Shown here: positions 17,932 to 25,943 of the stretch, piece by piece
Position numbering within the stretch: the first letter of the stretch is position 1
Layout: each line of letters begins with the position of its first letter
Assembly: GCF_036634195.1 (NCBI RefSeq)
Contig: NZ_JAZIFY010000001.1
Location: 3,916,501-3,980,500 of the forward strand
Source of the DNA: Streptomyces sp. P9-A4
GTDB lineage: Bacteria; Actinomycetota; Actinomycetes; Streptomycetales; Streptomycetaceae
Direction of reading: 5' to 3'
DNA: 64,000 nucleotides
The notes under the pieces: model-generated
Seen by the model: only the letters and a program-made list of their open reading frames with translations
What the model was told of the DNA's origin: nothing
The model's database searches: none
Program-made: the position numbers and the translations under genes

Positions 17932-18911
17932 CGGACGCCCCCCGCTCCGAGCGCGTCCGACCACGTCCCCGCCTCCGCCTCCTCCTCCGTCTCCCCCGCA
18001 CCCCGTGTCTCCCCCGCACCCCGCCCCGCGATGTAGAGGAACGCCTCCTCCAGCGAGGCCGCGCGCGCGTCGAGTCCTTCGAGTCGTACGTCGTTCTCCC
18101 GGGCCCAGCCGAGCAGCGCGGCCAGGTCGTCCTGGAGGGAGGCGGTACGGATCTCGACCCGTCCGCCGTCCTCGGCGGCCCGCAGGTGCAGCGGGAGCCG
18201 GGCGGCGGGCACTCCGGAGGGCAGGACGAAGCGGATGCGGGCCGGCCGGGCGGCGGTGACCTGGGCGGGCGTTCCGGAGAGCACGATCCGCCCCTGGTGC
18301 ATGATCGCGAGCCGGTCGGCCAGCGTCTCGGCCTCCTCCAGGTAGTGGGTGGTGAGGACCACGGTCGTGCCCTCGTCGCGCAGCGCCCGCACCAGCTCCC
18401 AGGTGTCGCGCCGCCCTTCGGCGTCCAGTCCGGTGGTCGGCTCGTCGAGGAAGAGGACCTCGGGGCGGCCGAGGAGGGCGAGGGCGAGGTCGAGGCGGCG
18501 CCGTTCGCCGCCGGAGAGCTGCTTGATCCGGAGCCGGTGGTGGGTGCCCAGGCCGACGGCCTCCAGCGCCTCGCCGGTGGGCCGGGCTCCGCTGGTGCAG
18601 CCCGCCCACATCCTTACGGTTTCGGCCACCGTCAGATCGCTGGGGAAGCCGCCCTCCTGAAGCATCACGCCGATGCGGGGGCGGACGGCGGCCCGCTCCC
18701 GGTACGGGTCGTGGCCGAGGACGCGGGCGGTGCCGGCGCTCGGGGCGGCGAGGCCTTCGAGGAGTTCGACGGTGGAGGTCTTGCCGGCGCCGTTGGTGCC
18801 GAGCAGGGCGAAGATCTCGCCGCGCGGGACGGTGAAGGTGAGGCCGCGGACGGCCTCGAAGCCTCCGGAGTAGGCGCGGCGGAGGTCTTCCGCTTCGATC
18901 GCGTGGGTCAT
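17928..18911 (-). CDS. ABC transporter ATP-binding protein (ABC-2/DrrA type), now without an intact permease
   Basis: 327 residues. Walker A is GTNGAGKTS, the Q-loop MLQEGGFPSDLTV, the signature LSGGERRR, Walker B VLFLDEPTTGLD and the switch His LTTHYLEEAE. The C-terminal 100 residues are the DrrA-like regulatory extension, ending in an acidic Gly/Glu-rich tail. Such ATPases drive export of drugs or lipids with an ABC-2 permease. Here the overlapping downstream gene holds only the first 65 or so residues of that permease, so the ATPase probably has no partner in this locus. Its frame is intact. An inverted repeat at 18971-18982 lies in its promoter region. Confidence 0.9.
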   Translation of the reverse strand: MTHAIEAEDLRRAYSGGFEAVRGLTFTVPRGEIFALLGTNGAGKTSTVELLEGLAAPSAGTARVLGHDPYRERAAVRPRIGVMLQEGGFPSDLTVAETVRMWAGCTSGARPTGEALEAVGLGTHHRLRIKQLSGGERRRLDLALALLGRPEVLFLDEPTTGLDAEGRRDTWELVRALRDEGTTVVLTTHYLEEAETLADRLAIMHQGRIVLSGTPAQVTAARPARIRFVLPSGVPAARLPLHLRAAEDGGRVEIRTASLQDDLAALLGWARENDVRLEGLDARAASLEEAFLYIAGRGAGETRGAGETEEEAEAGTWSDALGAGGVR

Positions 18912-18970
18912 GTGTCCAGGCTTCCGGCGGCGGGGGCCGTCCGGCAGTGCGCGCCGTCATCACCCGCTTC

Positions 18971-18982
18971 TGACAAATGTCA
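18971..18982. promoter_or_regulatory. Inverted repeat TGACA-AA-TGTCA, likely response-regulator operator
   Basis: Two 5-bp arms with a 2-bp spacer, 60 nt upstream of the ABC ATPase start. NarL/DesR-class regulators bind short inverted repeats of this kind ahead of their own ABC loci. The match to this locus is an inference. Confidence 0.5.
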
Positions 18983-19017
18983 TGGGGGCGGCGGAGGTGA
19001 GAGGCGTGGGGATACGA

Positions 19018-19051
19018 CGAAGGCCCCGGTTCCTGAGAACCGGGGCCTTCG
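19018..19051. terminator. Terminator downstream of tRNA-Gly copy 2
   Basis: A 15-bp perfect stem (CGAAGGCCCCGGTTC and complement) with a CTGA loop, 9 nt past the tRNA 3' end. Confidence 0.88.
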
Positions 19052-19059
19052 TACTCCTG

Positions 19060-19132
19060 AGCGGACGACGAGATTCGAACTCGCGACCCTCACCTTGGCA
19101 AGGTGATGCTCTACCAACTGAGCCACGTCCGC
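19060..19132 (-). tRNA. tRNA-Gly (GCC), second copy, CCA not encoded
   Basis: The body is identical to the tRNA at 17207-17282 (anticodon GCC), but the 3' end reads T then CAG, so CCA must be added by the nucleotidyltransferase. The two copies are direct repeats flanking the damaged ABC/two-component locus. Confidence 0.96.
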
Positions 19133-19213
19133 ATTGCTGCCGCTCGGCTTTCACCGGGCGGTGCGAGCACCACTCTACCTGATGCACCGGAGTGCTTCGG
19201 ACTTGCGATGCAG

Positions 19214-19285
19214 AGCGGGTGACAGGAATTGCACACTGCGCCTTCCCCCTGGAAGGGGGATGTTCTACTACTGAACTACACCCGC
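19214..19285 (-). tRNA. tRNA-Gly (TCC anticodon)
   Basis: Minus strand: GCGGGTGTAGTTCAGTAG at the 5' end, anticodon stem and loop TCCCC-CTTCCAG-GGGGA giving TCC, T-arm GTGCAATTCCTGTC, acceptor GCGGGTG/CACCCGC and discriminator T. CCA is not encoded. It reads GGA/GGG glycine codons. Confidence 0.93.
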
Positions 19286-19443
19286 ACGCTGCGTGAGGTG
19301 GGACCTTGTCGGCCTCGCCCCTCGGCGTGTTCCAGACTTTAGCCGATCATGGGGGGTGGAATGCAAATCCGCCCCTCGGAGCGGTGTCGCCCGGCTGCCT
19401 CGCCCGGCCGCCGGGCCCACCCGGACCCGCCTCGTGCCCGGCC

Positions 19444-19785
19444 TCAACTCGCCGCGCGGAACGCCTCGTAGACCCGCTTCGGGATCCGGCCGCGGGCCGG
19501 CACGTCCATCTTGTTGGACTGGGCCCAGGCGCGGACCGCCGCCGGGGCGGGTGCCAGTGAGGTGTGGGTGTACGTCTCCACGGAGGCGCCCCGGCCGGCC
19601 GTCGCCCTGGCGGGCAGCTTGCGCCCGGCGGCGAGGTACGGCGCGAGCGCCTTGCGGAGTTTCTTTGCATTGGCAGCATTCAGGTCGATCTCGTACGTCT
19701 TCCCGTCGAGGCCGAACGCGACCGTTTCAGCCGCTTCTCCGCCGTCCATGTCGTCGGAGAGAGTGACCACCACACGCTGAGCCAC
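19444..19785 (-). CDS. lsr2: Lsr2 nucleoid-associated protein
   Basis: 113 residues, the normal Lsr2 length. The N-terminal dimerisation domain is AQRVVVTLSDDMDGGEAAETVAFGLDGKTYEIDLN; the C-terminal DNA-binding domain (VRAWAQSNKMDVPARGRIPKRVYEAF) has the RGR hook that enters the minor groove of AT-rich DNA. GTG 19785 has a GGAAAGGA site 9 nt upstream; a longer frame upstream lacks Lsr2 similarity. Lsr2 silences AT-rich, often horizontally acquired, genes in actinobacteria. The DNA just upstream (about 19930-20000) is unusually AT-rich for this genome, which fits autoregulation. Confidence 0.96.
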   Translation of the reverse strand: MAQRVVVTLSDDMDGGEAAETVAFGLDGKTYEIDLNAANAKKLRKALAPYLAAGRKLPARATAGRGASVETYTHTSLAPAPAAVRAWAQSNKMDVPARGRIPKRVYEAFRAAS

Positions 19786-20151
19786 GGATATCGGTCCTTT
19801 CCTGCGGCCGATGCCGCAGAGGAGGCGCTTGTGGCGCCCCTGACGTGCGGCGATGTCGACGGTACGGCTGTGCCGGGACAATGCTGCTTTCTTCTGGATT
19901 CCTTTGTACAGCGGTGGGCGGCGCATTGTGAAGCCCTGGCAATTGTTTCAGCGTGTCCCGGGGCAATGAGGTTCGCAATATTTCACTCGAATTTTGCGTG
20001 GGTGTGCTCGGGCGGGGGCATGGGTGGTGTTCGTCGGCGGAGCGGCCCTCTGGCCTGGCTTTTGGAGGATCCTTCAGATCTCTACCCGCGTAGAATTTGG
20101 AGACAGGTACGCTGAGGGAACCGCCCACGCAACACACCACCGGGAGTGCCA
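19786..20151. other. Divergent lsr2/purS control region with an AT-rich island
   Basis: 366 nt without a gene. About 19930-20000 is notably AT-rich (GCAATTGTTTCAG, GCAATATTTCACTCGAATTT), and the rest is ordinary. TAGAAT at 20091-20096 is a candidate -10 for the purSQL operon; I see no convincing -35. Confidence 0.55.
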
Positions 20152-20397
20152 GTGGCACGCGTCGTAGTCGACGTCATGCTCAAGCCGGAGATCCTCGACC
20201 CTCAGGGGCAGGCGGTGCAGCGTGCACTGCCCCGCCTGGGATTCGCCGGAATCGCCGACGTCCGTCAGGGGAAGCGTTTCGAGCTGGAGGTGGAGGGGCC
20301 GGTCGACGATGCCGCCCTCGCCCGCATCCATGAGATGGCCGAAACCTTCCTTGCCAACACCGTGATCGAAGACTTCGTCGTGAAGGTGGAGTCGTGA
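20152..20397 (+). CDS. purS: Phosphoribosylformylglycinamidine synthase, PurS subunit
   Basis: 81 residues. [41 protein letters not shown] and an [16 protein letters not shown] end are the PurS signature. PurS bridges PurL and PurQ in the three-part FGAM synthetase and is needed for ammonia passage. Two GTGs (20146, 20152) are in frame; I choose 20152 because GGGAG is 5 nt upstream and the family starts here. Its stop overlaps the purQ start (GTGA), so the pair is coupled. Confidence 0.95.
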   Translation: MARVVVDVMLKPEILDPQGQAVQRALPRLGFAGIADVRQGKRFELEVEGPVDDAALARIHEMAETFLANTVIEDFVVKVES

Positions 20398-21098
20398 CCG
20401 CACGCATCGGCGTCGTCACGTTCCCCGGAACGCTCGACGACCGGGACGCGCTGCGTGCCGCCCGCCTGGCGGGCGCCGAGCCCGTCTCGCTCTGGCACCG
20501 CGACAAGGACCTCAAGCAGGTCGACGCCGTGGTCCTGGCCGGCGGCTTCTCCTACGGCGACTACCTGCGGGCCGGAGCCATCTCCCGCTTCTCGCCGGTG
20601 ATGGAGACGATCATCGAGCAGGCCAAGGCGGGCATGCCCGTCCTCGGCATCTGCAACGGCTTCCAGATCCTCACCGAGGCCCATCTGCTGCCGGGCGCGA
20701 TGCTGCGCAACAACCACCTCCACTTCATCTGCCGCGACCAGAAGCTGCGGGTGGAGAACGCGGAGACCGCCTGGACCTCGGACTACGTCCAGGGCCAGGA
20801 GATCGAGGTCCCGCTCAAGAACATGGACGGCCGGTACGTCGCCGACGCTCGTGTCCTCGACGAGCTGGAGGCCGAGGGCCGGGTCGCGTTCCGCTACCTG
20901 GCCCGCGGCGAAGCCGCTGACGGATACGGAAACCCCAACGGCTCGCTGCGTGACATCGCCGGCATCACCAACGCCGCGGGCAACGTGGTCGGCCTCATGC
21001 CGCACCCCGAGCACGCCGTCGAGCCGCTGATCGGCACCGGCAAGACGGACGGCCTCGGTTTCTTCACCTCGATCCTCAAGAAGCTGGTCAACGCCTGA
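20394..21098 (+). CDS. purQ: Phosphoribosylformylglycinamidine synthase, PurQ (glutaminase) subunit
   Basis: 234 residues, a class I glutamine amidotransferase. The nucleophile Cys is in [20 protein letters not shown], and the His/Glu pair is in [12 protein letters not shown]. It hydrolyses glutamine and passes ammonia to PurL. GTG 20394 overlaps the purS stop; the stop overlaps the purL ATG by one base. Confidence 0.97.
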   Translation: MTARIGVVTFPGTLDDRDALRAARLAGAEPVSLWHRDKDLKQVDAVVLAGGFSYGDYLRAGAISRFSPVMETIIEQAKAGMPVLGICNGFQILTEAHLLPGAMLRNNHLHFICRDQKLRVENAETAWTSDYVQGQEIEVPLKNMDGRYVADARVLDELEAEGRVAFRYLARGEAADGYGNPNGSLRDIAGITNAAGNVVGLMPHPEHAVEPLIGTGKTDGLGFFTSILKKLVNA

Positions 21099-23347
21099 TG
21101 AGCCTCGACACCGTCAAGCACGCGAGCGAGACGCCGGACAGCGAGCAGCCCTGGAAGGAGCTCGGCCTCAAGGAGGACGAGTACGCGCGCATCCGCGAGA
21201 TCCTGGGCCGCCGTCCCACCGGCGCCGAGCTCGCCATGTACTCCGTCATGTGGTCCGAGCACTGCTCCTACAAGAGCAGCAAGGTCCACCTGAAGCAGTT
21301 CGGCGAGAAGGTCCCGGAGAACGACGCCATGCTCGTCGGCATCGGCGAGAACGCCGGCGTCGTCGATGTCGGTCAGGGATACGCGGTCACCTTCAAGGTC
21401 GAGTCGCACAACCACCCCTCGTACATCGAGCCCTACCAGGGCGCGGCCACCGGGGTCGGCGGCATCGTCCGCGACATCCTCGCCATGGGTGCCCGCCCGG
21501 TCGCGGTCGTCGACCCGCTGCGCTTCGGCGCGGCCGACCACCCCGACACCAAGCGCGTGCTGCCCGGTGTCGTCGCCGGCATCGGTGGCTACGGCAACTG
21601 CCTCGGCCTGCCGAACATCGGCGGCGAGGTCGTCTTCGACTCCTGCTACCAGGGCAACCCCCTGGTCAACGCCGGCTGCATCGGCGTGATGAAGCACGAG
21701 GACATCCACCTCGCCAAGGCCTCCGGCCCCGGCAACAAGGTCATCCTGTACGGCGCCCGCACGGGTGGCGACGGCATCGGCGGCGTCTCGGTCCTCGCGT
21801 CCGAGACCTTCGACGACACCAAGCCCACCAAGCGCCCCGCCGTCCAGGTCGGTGACCCCTTCCAGGAGAAGCTCCTCATCGAGTGCACCCTGGAGATCTT
21901 CAAGGAGAAGCTGGTCGCGGGCATCCAGGACCTCGGCGGCGCCGGGCTCTCCTGCGCCACCTCCGAGCTGGCCTCCGCGGGCTCCGGCGGCATGCACGTC
22001 GACCTGGAGAAGGTCCACCTGCGCGACGCGACGCTCTCGCCCGAGGAAATCCTCATGAGCGAGTCGCAGGAGCGCATGTGCGCGATCGTCGAGCCGCAGC
22101 ACGTCGACCGCTTCCTGGAGATCTGCGAGAAGTGGGACGTCATCGCCGTCGTCATCGGTGAGGTGACCGAGGGCGAGCGCCTGGAGATCTTCTGGCACGG
22201 CGAGCAGATCGTCGACGTCCCGCCGCGCTCCGTCGCCCACGAGGGCCCGACCTACCACCGGCCGTTCGCCCGCCCGGACTGGCAGGACGCGCTCCAGGCC
22301 GACGACGCCGGCAAGCTGCCCCGGCCGCAGGACGGCGCCGAGCTGAAGGACCAGGTCCTCCGGCTCGTCTCCTCCCCGAACCAGGCCTCCAAGTCCTGGA
22401 TCACGGACCAGTACGACCGGTTCGTGCAGGGCAACACGGTCCTGGCGCAGCCCGAGGACGCGGGCATGGTCCGTATCGACGAGGAGACCAACCTCGGCGT
22501 GGCCATGGCGACCGACGGCAACGGCCGGTACGCCAAGCTCGACCCGTACACGGGTGCGCAGCTCGCGCTGGCGGAGGCGTACCGCAACGTCGCCGCCTCC
22601 GGTGCCAAGCCGCTCGCCATCTCGGACTGCCTGAACTTCGGTTCGCCCGAGGACCCGGCCGTGATGTGGCAGTTCGCCGAGGCCACCCGTGGTCTCGCGG
22701 ACGGCTGCCTCCAGCTGGGCACCCCGGTCACCGGCGGCAACGTGTCGCTGTACAACCAGACCGGTGAGACGGCGATCCACCCGACGCCGGTCGTGGCCGT
22801 GCTCGGTGTGATCGACGACGTGAACCGCCGTACGCCGATCGCCTTCGCGGAAGAGGGCCAGCTCCTCTACCTGCTCGGCGACACGCGTGAGGAGTTCGGC
22901 GGCTCGGCCTGGTCCGAGGTGATCCACCAGCACCTCGGCGGCATGCCGCCGGCCGTGGACCTCGACCGGGAGAAGCTGCTCGGCGAGATCCTGATCTCGG
23001 CCTCCCGCGACGGCATGATCGACGCGGCGCACGACCTGTCCGACGGCGGTCTCGTCCAGGCGGTCGTCGAGTCCTGCCTGCGCGGCGGGAACGGCGCGCG
23101 GCTGGTCGTCCCGGAGGGCCTGGACGCGTTCACGTTCCTCTTCTCGGAGTCGGCGGGCCGTGCGGTCGTCGCCGTCCCGCGCAGCGAGGAACTCCGCTTC
23201 ACCGACATGTGCGGTGCGCGGGGCCTGCCGGCGACCCGGATCGGTGTCGTCGACGGTGACGCCGTCGACGTGCAGGGCGAGTTCGCGCTCTCCCTCACGG
23301 AGCTGCGCGAGGCGCACGAGGCGACGATCCCGGGCCTGCTGGCCTGA
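21098..23347 (+). CDS. purL: Phosphoribosylformylglycinamidine synthase, PurL subunit
   Basis: 749 residues, the small PurL form that needs PurS and PurQ. Signature regions: [19 protein letters not shown]-binding [56 protein letters not shown], a second ATP-like site [15 protein letters not shown] and [13 protein letters not shown]. It turns FGAR to FGAM using ATP and ammonia. The stop is followed by a hairpin, closing the purSQL operon. Confidence 0.98.
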   Translation: MSLDTVKHASETPDSEQPWKELGLKEDEYARIREILGRRPTGAELAMYSVMWSEHCSYKSSKVHLKQFGEKVPENDAMLVGIGENAGVVDVGQGYAVTFKVESHNHPSYIEPYQGAATGVGGIVRDILAMGARPVAVVDPLRFGAADHPDTKRVLPGVVAGIGGYGNCLGLPNIGGEVVFDSCYQGNPLVNAGCIGVMKHEDIHLAKASGPGNKVILYGARTGGDGIGGVSVLASETFDDTKPTKRPAVQVGDPFQEKLLIECTLEIFKEKLVAGIQDLGGAGLSCATSELASAGSGGMHVDLEKVHLRDATLSPEEILMSESQERMCAIVEPQHVDRFLEICEKWDVIAVVIGEVTEGERLEIFWHGEQIVDVPPRSVAHEGPTYHRPFARPDWQDALQADDAGKLPRPQDGAELKDQVLRLVSSPNQASKSWITDQYDRFVQGNTVLAQPEDAGMVRIDEETNLGVAMATDGNGRYAKLDPYTGAQLALAEAYRNVAASGAKPLAISDCLNFGSPEDPAVMWQFAEATRGLADGCLQLGTPVTGGNVSLYNQTGETAIHPTPVVAVLGVIDDVNRRTPIAFAEEGQLLYLLGDTREEFGGSAWSEVIHQHLGGMPPAVDLDREKLLGEILISASRDGMIDAAHDLSDGGLVQAVVESCLRGGNGARLVVPEGLDAFTFLFSESAGRAVVAVPRSEELRFTDMCGARGLPATRIGVVDGDAVDVQGEFALSLTELREAHEATIPGLLA

Positions 23348-23370
23348 TCCGCGGATCGAATCCGTACGGA

Positions 23371-23405
23371 ACGGAGCCCCCGCTCGGGAAGGGCGGGGGC
23401 TCCGT
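23371..23405. terminator. Terminator between purL and the NTF2-like gene
   Basis: ACGGAGCCCCCGC pairs perfectly with GCGGGGGCTCCGT. It lies between two convergent genes (purL stop 23347, NTF2-like stop 23410) and can serve both. Confidence 0.88.
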
Positions 23406-23409
23406 GCTG

Positions 23410-23820
23410 TCAGCCGGTTCCCCAGAAGGAGTCCGCCTCCACGATGTCGGCGACGCATTCGTCGATGTCGGAGATCTTGCCGCCGACGAGCGTGAAGAAC
23501 AGTCCGCCGTCCATCTCGATGCCGCGGTCACCGCGGTCGGCGTGGAAGCGGTGTGTGGTGATGGCGTGGCCGCGTCCGTCCACGTACACGCCCTTGAGGG
23601 CGACGCGGATGGTGCCGCCGCTCAGCTCGCCGAGCTTGCGGTAGTAGCCGCCTATGACGTTGTCCCGGCCCTTGTAGTGCCCGGAGATCTGGCTCTCGCC
23701 GGGCACGTGCTGGGTGCAGTCGCTGGTCATCATGGATTCCAGCGTCGCCATGTCGCCGTTGCCGAACGCTTCGTAGCCCCGGCGCACCAAGGCGGCATCG
23801 GGGTGCTCGTGATGGGTCAT
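23410..23820 (-). CDS. NTF2/SnoaL-like domain protein
   Basis: 136 residues with the cone-shaped NTF2/SnoaL-like pattern: HPDAALVRRGYEAFGNGDMATLESMMTSDCTQHVPG, then GRDNVIGGYYRKLGELSGGTIRVALKGVYVD and HRFHADRGDRGIEMDGGLFFTLVGGKISDIDE. Members are isomerases, hydrolases or ligand-binding proteins, and the function here cannot be assigned. The start is ATG 23820. It is divergent from the mycothiol-type enzyme at 23886. Confidence 0.88.
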   Translation of the reverse strand: MTHHEHPDAALVRRGYEAFGNGDMATLESMMTSDCTQHVPGESQISGHYKGRDNVIGGYYRKLGELSGGTIRVALKGVYVDGRGHAITTHRFHADRGDRGIEMDGGLFFTLVGGKISDIDECVADIVEADSFWGTG

Positions 23821-23885
23821 GGTCCCGTCGCCTGCTTTCGCTGCGATTGGCTCCGTGCTTCCAGTCTCGGCGCTAGCCTCGGCCC

Positions 23886-24674
23886 ATGCCACCGGCCAGG
23901 AAACGCGCCCGTAAGTACGACTCCGCCAGGACCAGGGCCGCCGTGCTCGCCCAGTTCGCGCACGTGCGGGAGGCCGTCGCCGCCCTCACTCCGGAGCAGC
24001 TCGCCGGGCCGACCCGGCTGGGCGAGTGGACAGTACGGGACCTGGCGGCGCACCTCACGACGGCCCTCGCGTCCCTGACGCGGAAGCTCGCGGAGCCCGA
24101 GCCGGCCGGCCGGGAACTCGCCCTGGCCGACTGGCCCACGGCCACGGCCGAGGGCGCCGCGGGCATCGACGCGGACACCCGGGCGATCGACACGGGCGAC
24201 CTCCCGGCGCTGTACGCGGAGACCCTCGCGCGGTACGAGGAGGCGCTCGCGACCGCCTTCGACGAGAGGATCGTCCCGACCCGCTTCGGCGCGATGACCC
24301 TCGCCGACTTCCTCGTCACCCGGACCGTCGAGCTCGTCGTCCACACCGACGACCTGACTGCGGCGACCGGCGCGGACATCCCGTACGACCGGCAGGCCCT
24401 CGCCGCCTGCACCCGGCTGCTCGCCGACGCGCTCGCGGCGAAGGCCCCGGGCGGGGCCGTCGAGGTGCGGATCCCGCCGTACGCGGTGGTGCAGTGCGTG
24501 GAGGGCCCCCGGCACACCCGGGGCACCCCGCCCAACGTGGTCGAGACGGACCCGCTGACCTGGGTCAGGCTGGCGACGGGCCGTACGGAGTGGGCGGCGG
24601 AGCTGGACGCGGCCCACGTGAGCGCGAGCGGCGAGCGTGCGGACCTGGAGGACCTGCTGCCCCTGATGGGGTGA
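23886..24674 (+). CDS. Maleylpyruvate isomerase-family (mycothiol-dependent) protein with SCP-like C-terminus
   Basis: 262 residues. The first about 185 residues match the mycothiol-dependent maleylpyruvate isomerase fold: LTPEQLAGPTRLGEWTVRDLAAHL with a conserved His, and later LADFLVTRTVELVVHTDDL, where His and Asp are the metal-site type. The C-terminal part (VEVRIPPYAVVQCVEGPRHTRGTPPNVVETDPLTW) is the sterol-carrier-like domain fused in many actinobacterial members. Reaction unknown; the class uses mycothiol, the main actinobacterial thiol. TAGCCT at 23873-23878 is a plausible -10 for a leaderless mRNA. Confidence 0.85.
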   Translation: MPPARKRARKYDSARTRAAVLAQFAHVREAVAALTPEQLAGPTRLGEWTVRDLAAHLTTALASLTRKLAEPEPAGRELALADWPTATAEGAAGIDADTRAIDTGDLPALYAETLARYEEALATAFDERIVPTRFGAMTLADFLVTRTVELVVHTDDLTAATGADIPYDRQALAACTRLLADALAAKAPGGAVEVRIPPYAVVQCVEGPRHTRGTPPNVVETDPLTWVRLATGRTEWAAELDAAHVSASGERADLEDLLPLMG

Positions 24675-24713
24675 CCGAAGGAACCGTACGGCGGGCAGGT
24701 CCGTCCCACCTCC

Positions 24714-25541
24714 ATGCCGAAGCCACGAGCCCTCGCCGCCCTGGTCCCGCTCCTGCTCCTCACCGCCTGCGGTACGGAGGGAGGCGCCGGCTCCGGCTCC
24801 GGCACGCTCTCCCCGGACCTGCCCGTCACCGGTACGCACTGGAGGATCGACGCCGTCACCGCCGACGGCAGCAGGTCCGCCGCCCCGCCCGGCGCCCGCC
24901 TCGACTTCGGGGAGAACGGCCGTGCCGAGGGGAACAGCGGCTGCAACCACTTCGGTGCCACGGTCGCCGCGCACGGCGACACCCTCACGGTCACCCCGCG
25001 GGAGATCACCCGGATCGGCTGCCCGGCCGACCAGGAGCGCTTCGAGAAGGCGCTGTTCAAGGCCCTCGGCGGCCCGCTCAAGGGCACGATCGCGGACGCC
25101 CGGTTCACCCTCGCCTCGGCCGACGGCCGCGACGGCCTCGAAATGACCACCGAGCTCGGGGCCCCGCTGCGCGGCACCACCTGGAAGATCGACGGACTCC
25201 TCGCCGGGGACACAGCCTCCTCCCTGCCCGCCGGCAGCGAGGCCAAGGCGCGCTTCGTCATCGGCGAGGACGGCCGGGTCACCGGCAACCTGGGCTGCAA
25301 CAACTTCTCCGCGTCGGCCCGGGTCGAGGGGAAGACCCTCAGGATCGAGGGCCCGGCGGCGACCACCCGGATGATGTGCACCAGCCCGCAGATGCGGCTG
25401 GAGACGAAGCTGTACGAACTCCTCGACGGCCCGCTCACCTACCGGCTCGACCACCGCACCCTGACCCTCACCGACACCAGGGGCGAGGGCCTGACGGCGA
25501 CGGCGGAGAAGACCGCGGGTCAGAGCCCCGCCGCTCAGTAG
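24714..25541 (+). CDS. Lipoprotein with two META domains
   Basis: 275 residues. The signal peptide ends in a lipobox (LLLTACG, Cys about 19), so the protein should be anchored to the outer face of the membrane. Two HslJ/META domains follow (about 38-140 and 150-260), each with the pattern TxWxID, an ARxxFGExGRxxGxxGCNxF strand pair and a later Met/Cys strand (TRIGCPAD; TRMMCTSP). META proteins are linked to heat-shock phenotypes and antibiotic tolerance in Gram-negatives; their role here is not known. Confidence 0.9.
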   Translation: MPKPRALAALVPLLLLTACGTEGGAGSGSGTLSPDLPVTGTHWRIDAVTADGSRSAAPPGARLDFGENGRAEGNSGCNHFGATVAAHGDTLTVTPREITRIGCPADQERFEKALFKALGGPLKGTIADARFTLASADGRDGLEMTTELGAPLRGTTWKIDGLLAGDTASSLPAGSEAKARFVIGEDGRVTGNLGCNNFSASARVEGKTLRIEGPAATTRMMCTSPQMRLETKLYELLDGPLTYRLDHRTLTLTDTRGEGLTATAEKTAGQSPAAQ

Positions 25542-25943
25542 GGGAGCAGCCCCGCGTCCGTCCGTTCCCAGGCCGCCCGGCGGGCCTGTCAGCGACCGTC
25601 CCGCTCCCCGGGGCGTACGACATCCCCCGTACACACGCCCGTCACGGCGGCCCCGGACGGACCCGGACGATAGGGAGGAACCTCCCAGGGGTGACGGGCC
25701 CCGGGGGCCGGGCGCGCGCGGCCCGGGACCGGTGGGGAAGGTGCACTCCGTCACATCGCGGGGCGGTTTCCGGCCTGGTACGAGCGTCCGCTCGGTGAGG
25801 TCCCGGAGCCCGGAACCCTTCCGGCGCCTGCCTCGTAGGGCCCTCCAAGCCGGAGTTGATCATTTCGTGCGAACGTACGAGCGGGACCGACCCCGTAATT
25901 CCTCAATTCGGACCAGTGGTCGAGCCCGTCTACACTCGGAAAC
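25542..25943. other. purF upstream region
   Basis: 402 nt without a gene. Its last 40 nt hold the purF promoter. The remainder shows no strong hairpin, repeat or coding pattern to my eye. Confidence 0.5.
25907..25936 (+). promoter_or_regulatory. Candidate purF promoter (leaderless)
   Basis: TTCGGA (25907-25912) and TACACT (25931-25936) are 18 bp apart. The expected start of transcription falls on the purF GTG at 25944, suggesting a leaderless mRNA; no ribosome site is visible before the GTG. Confidence 0.5.

Noticed and set aside
20894-23458. Long minus-strand open frame opposite purL
   Set aside because: Antisense shadow of purL with low-complexity Val/Asp/Arg-rich translation.
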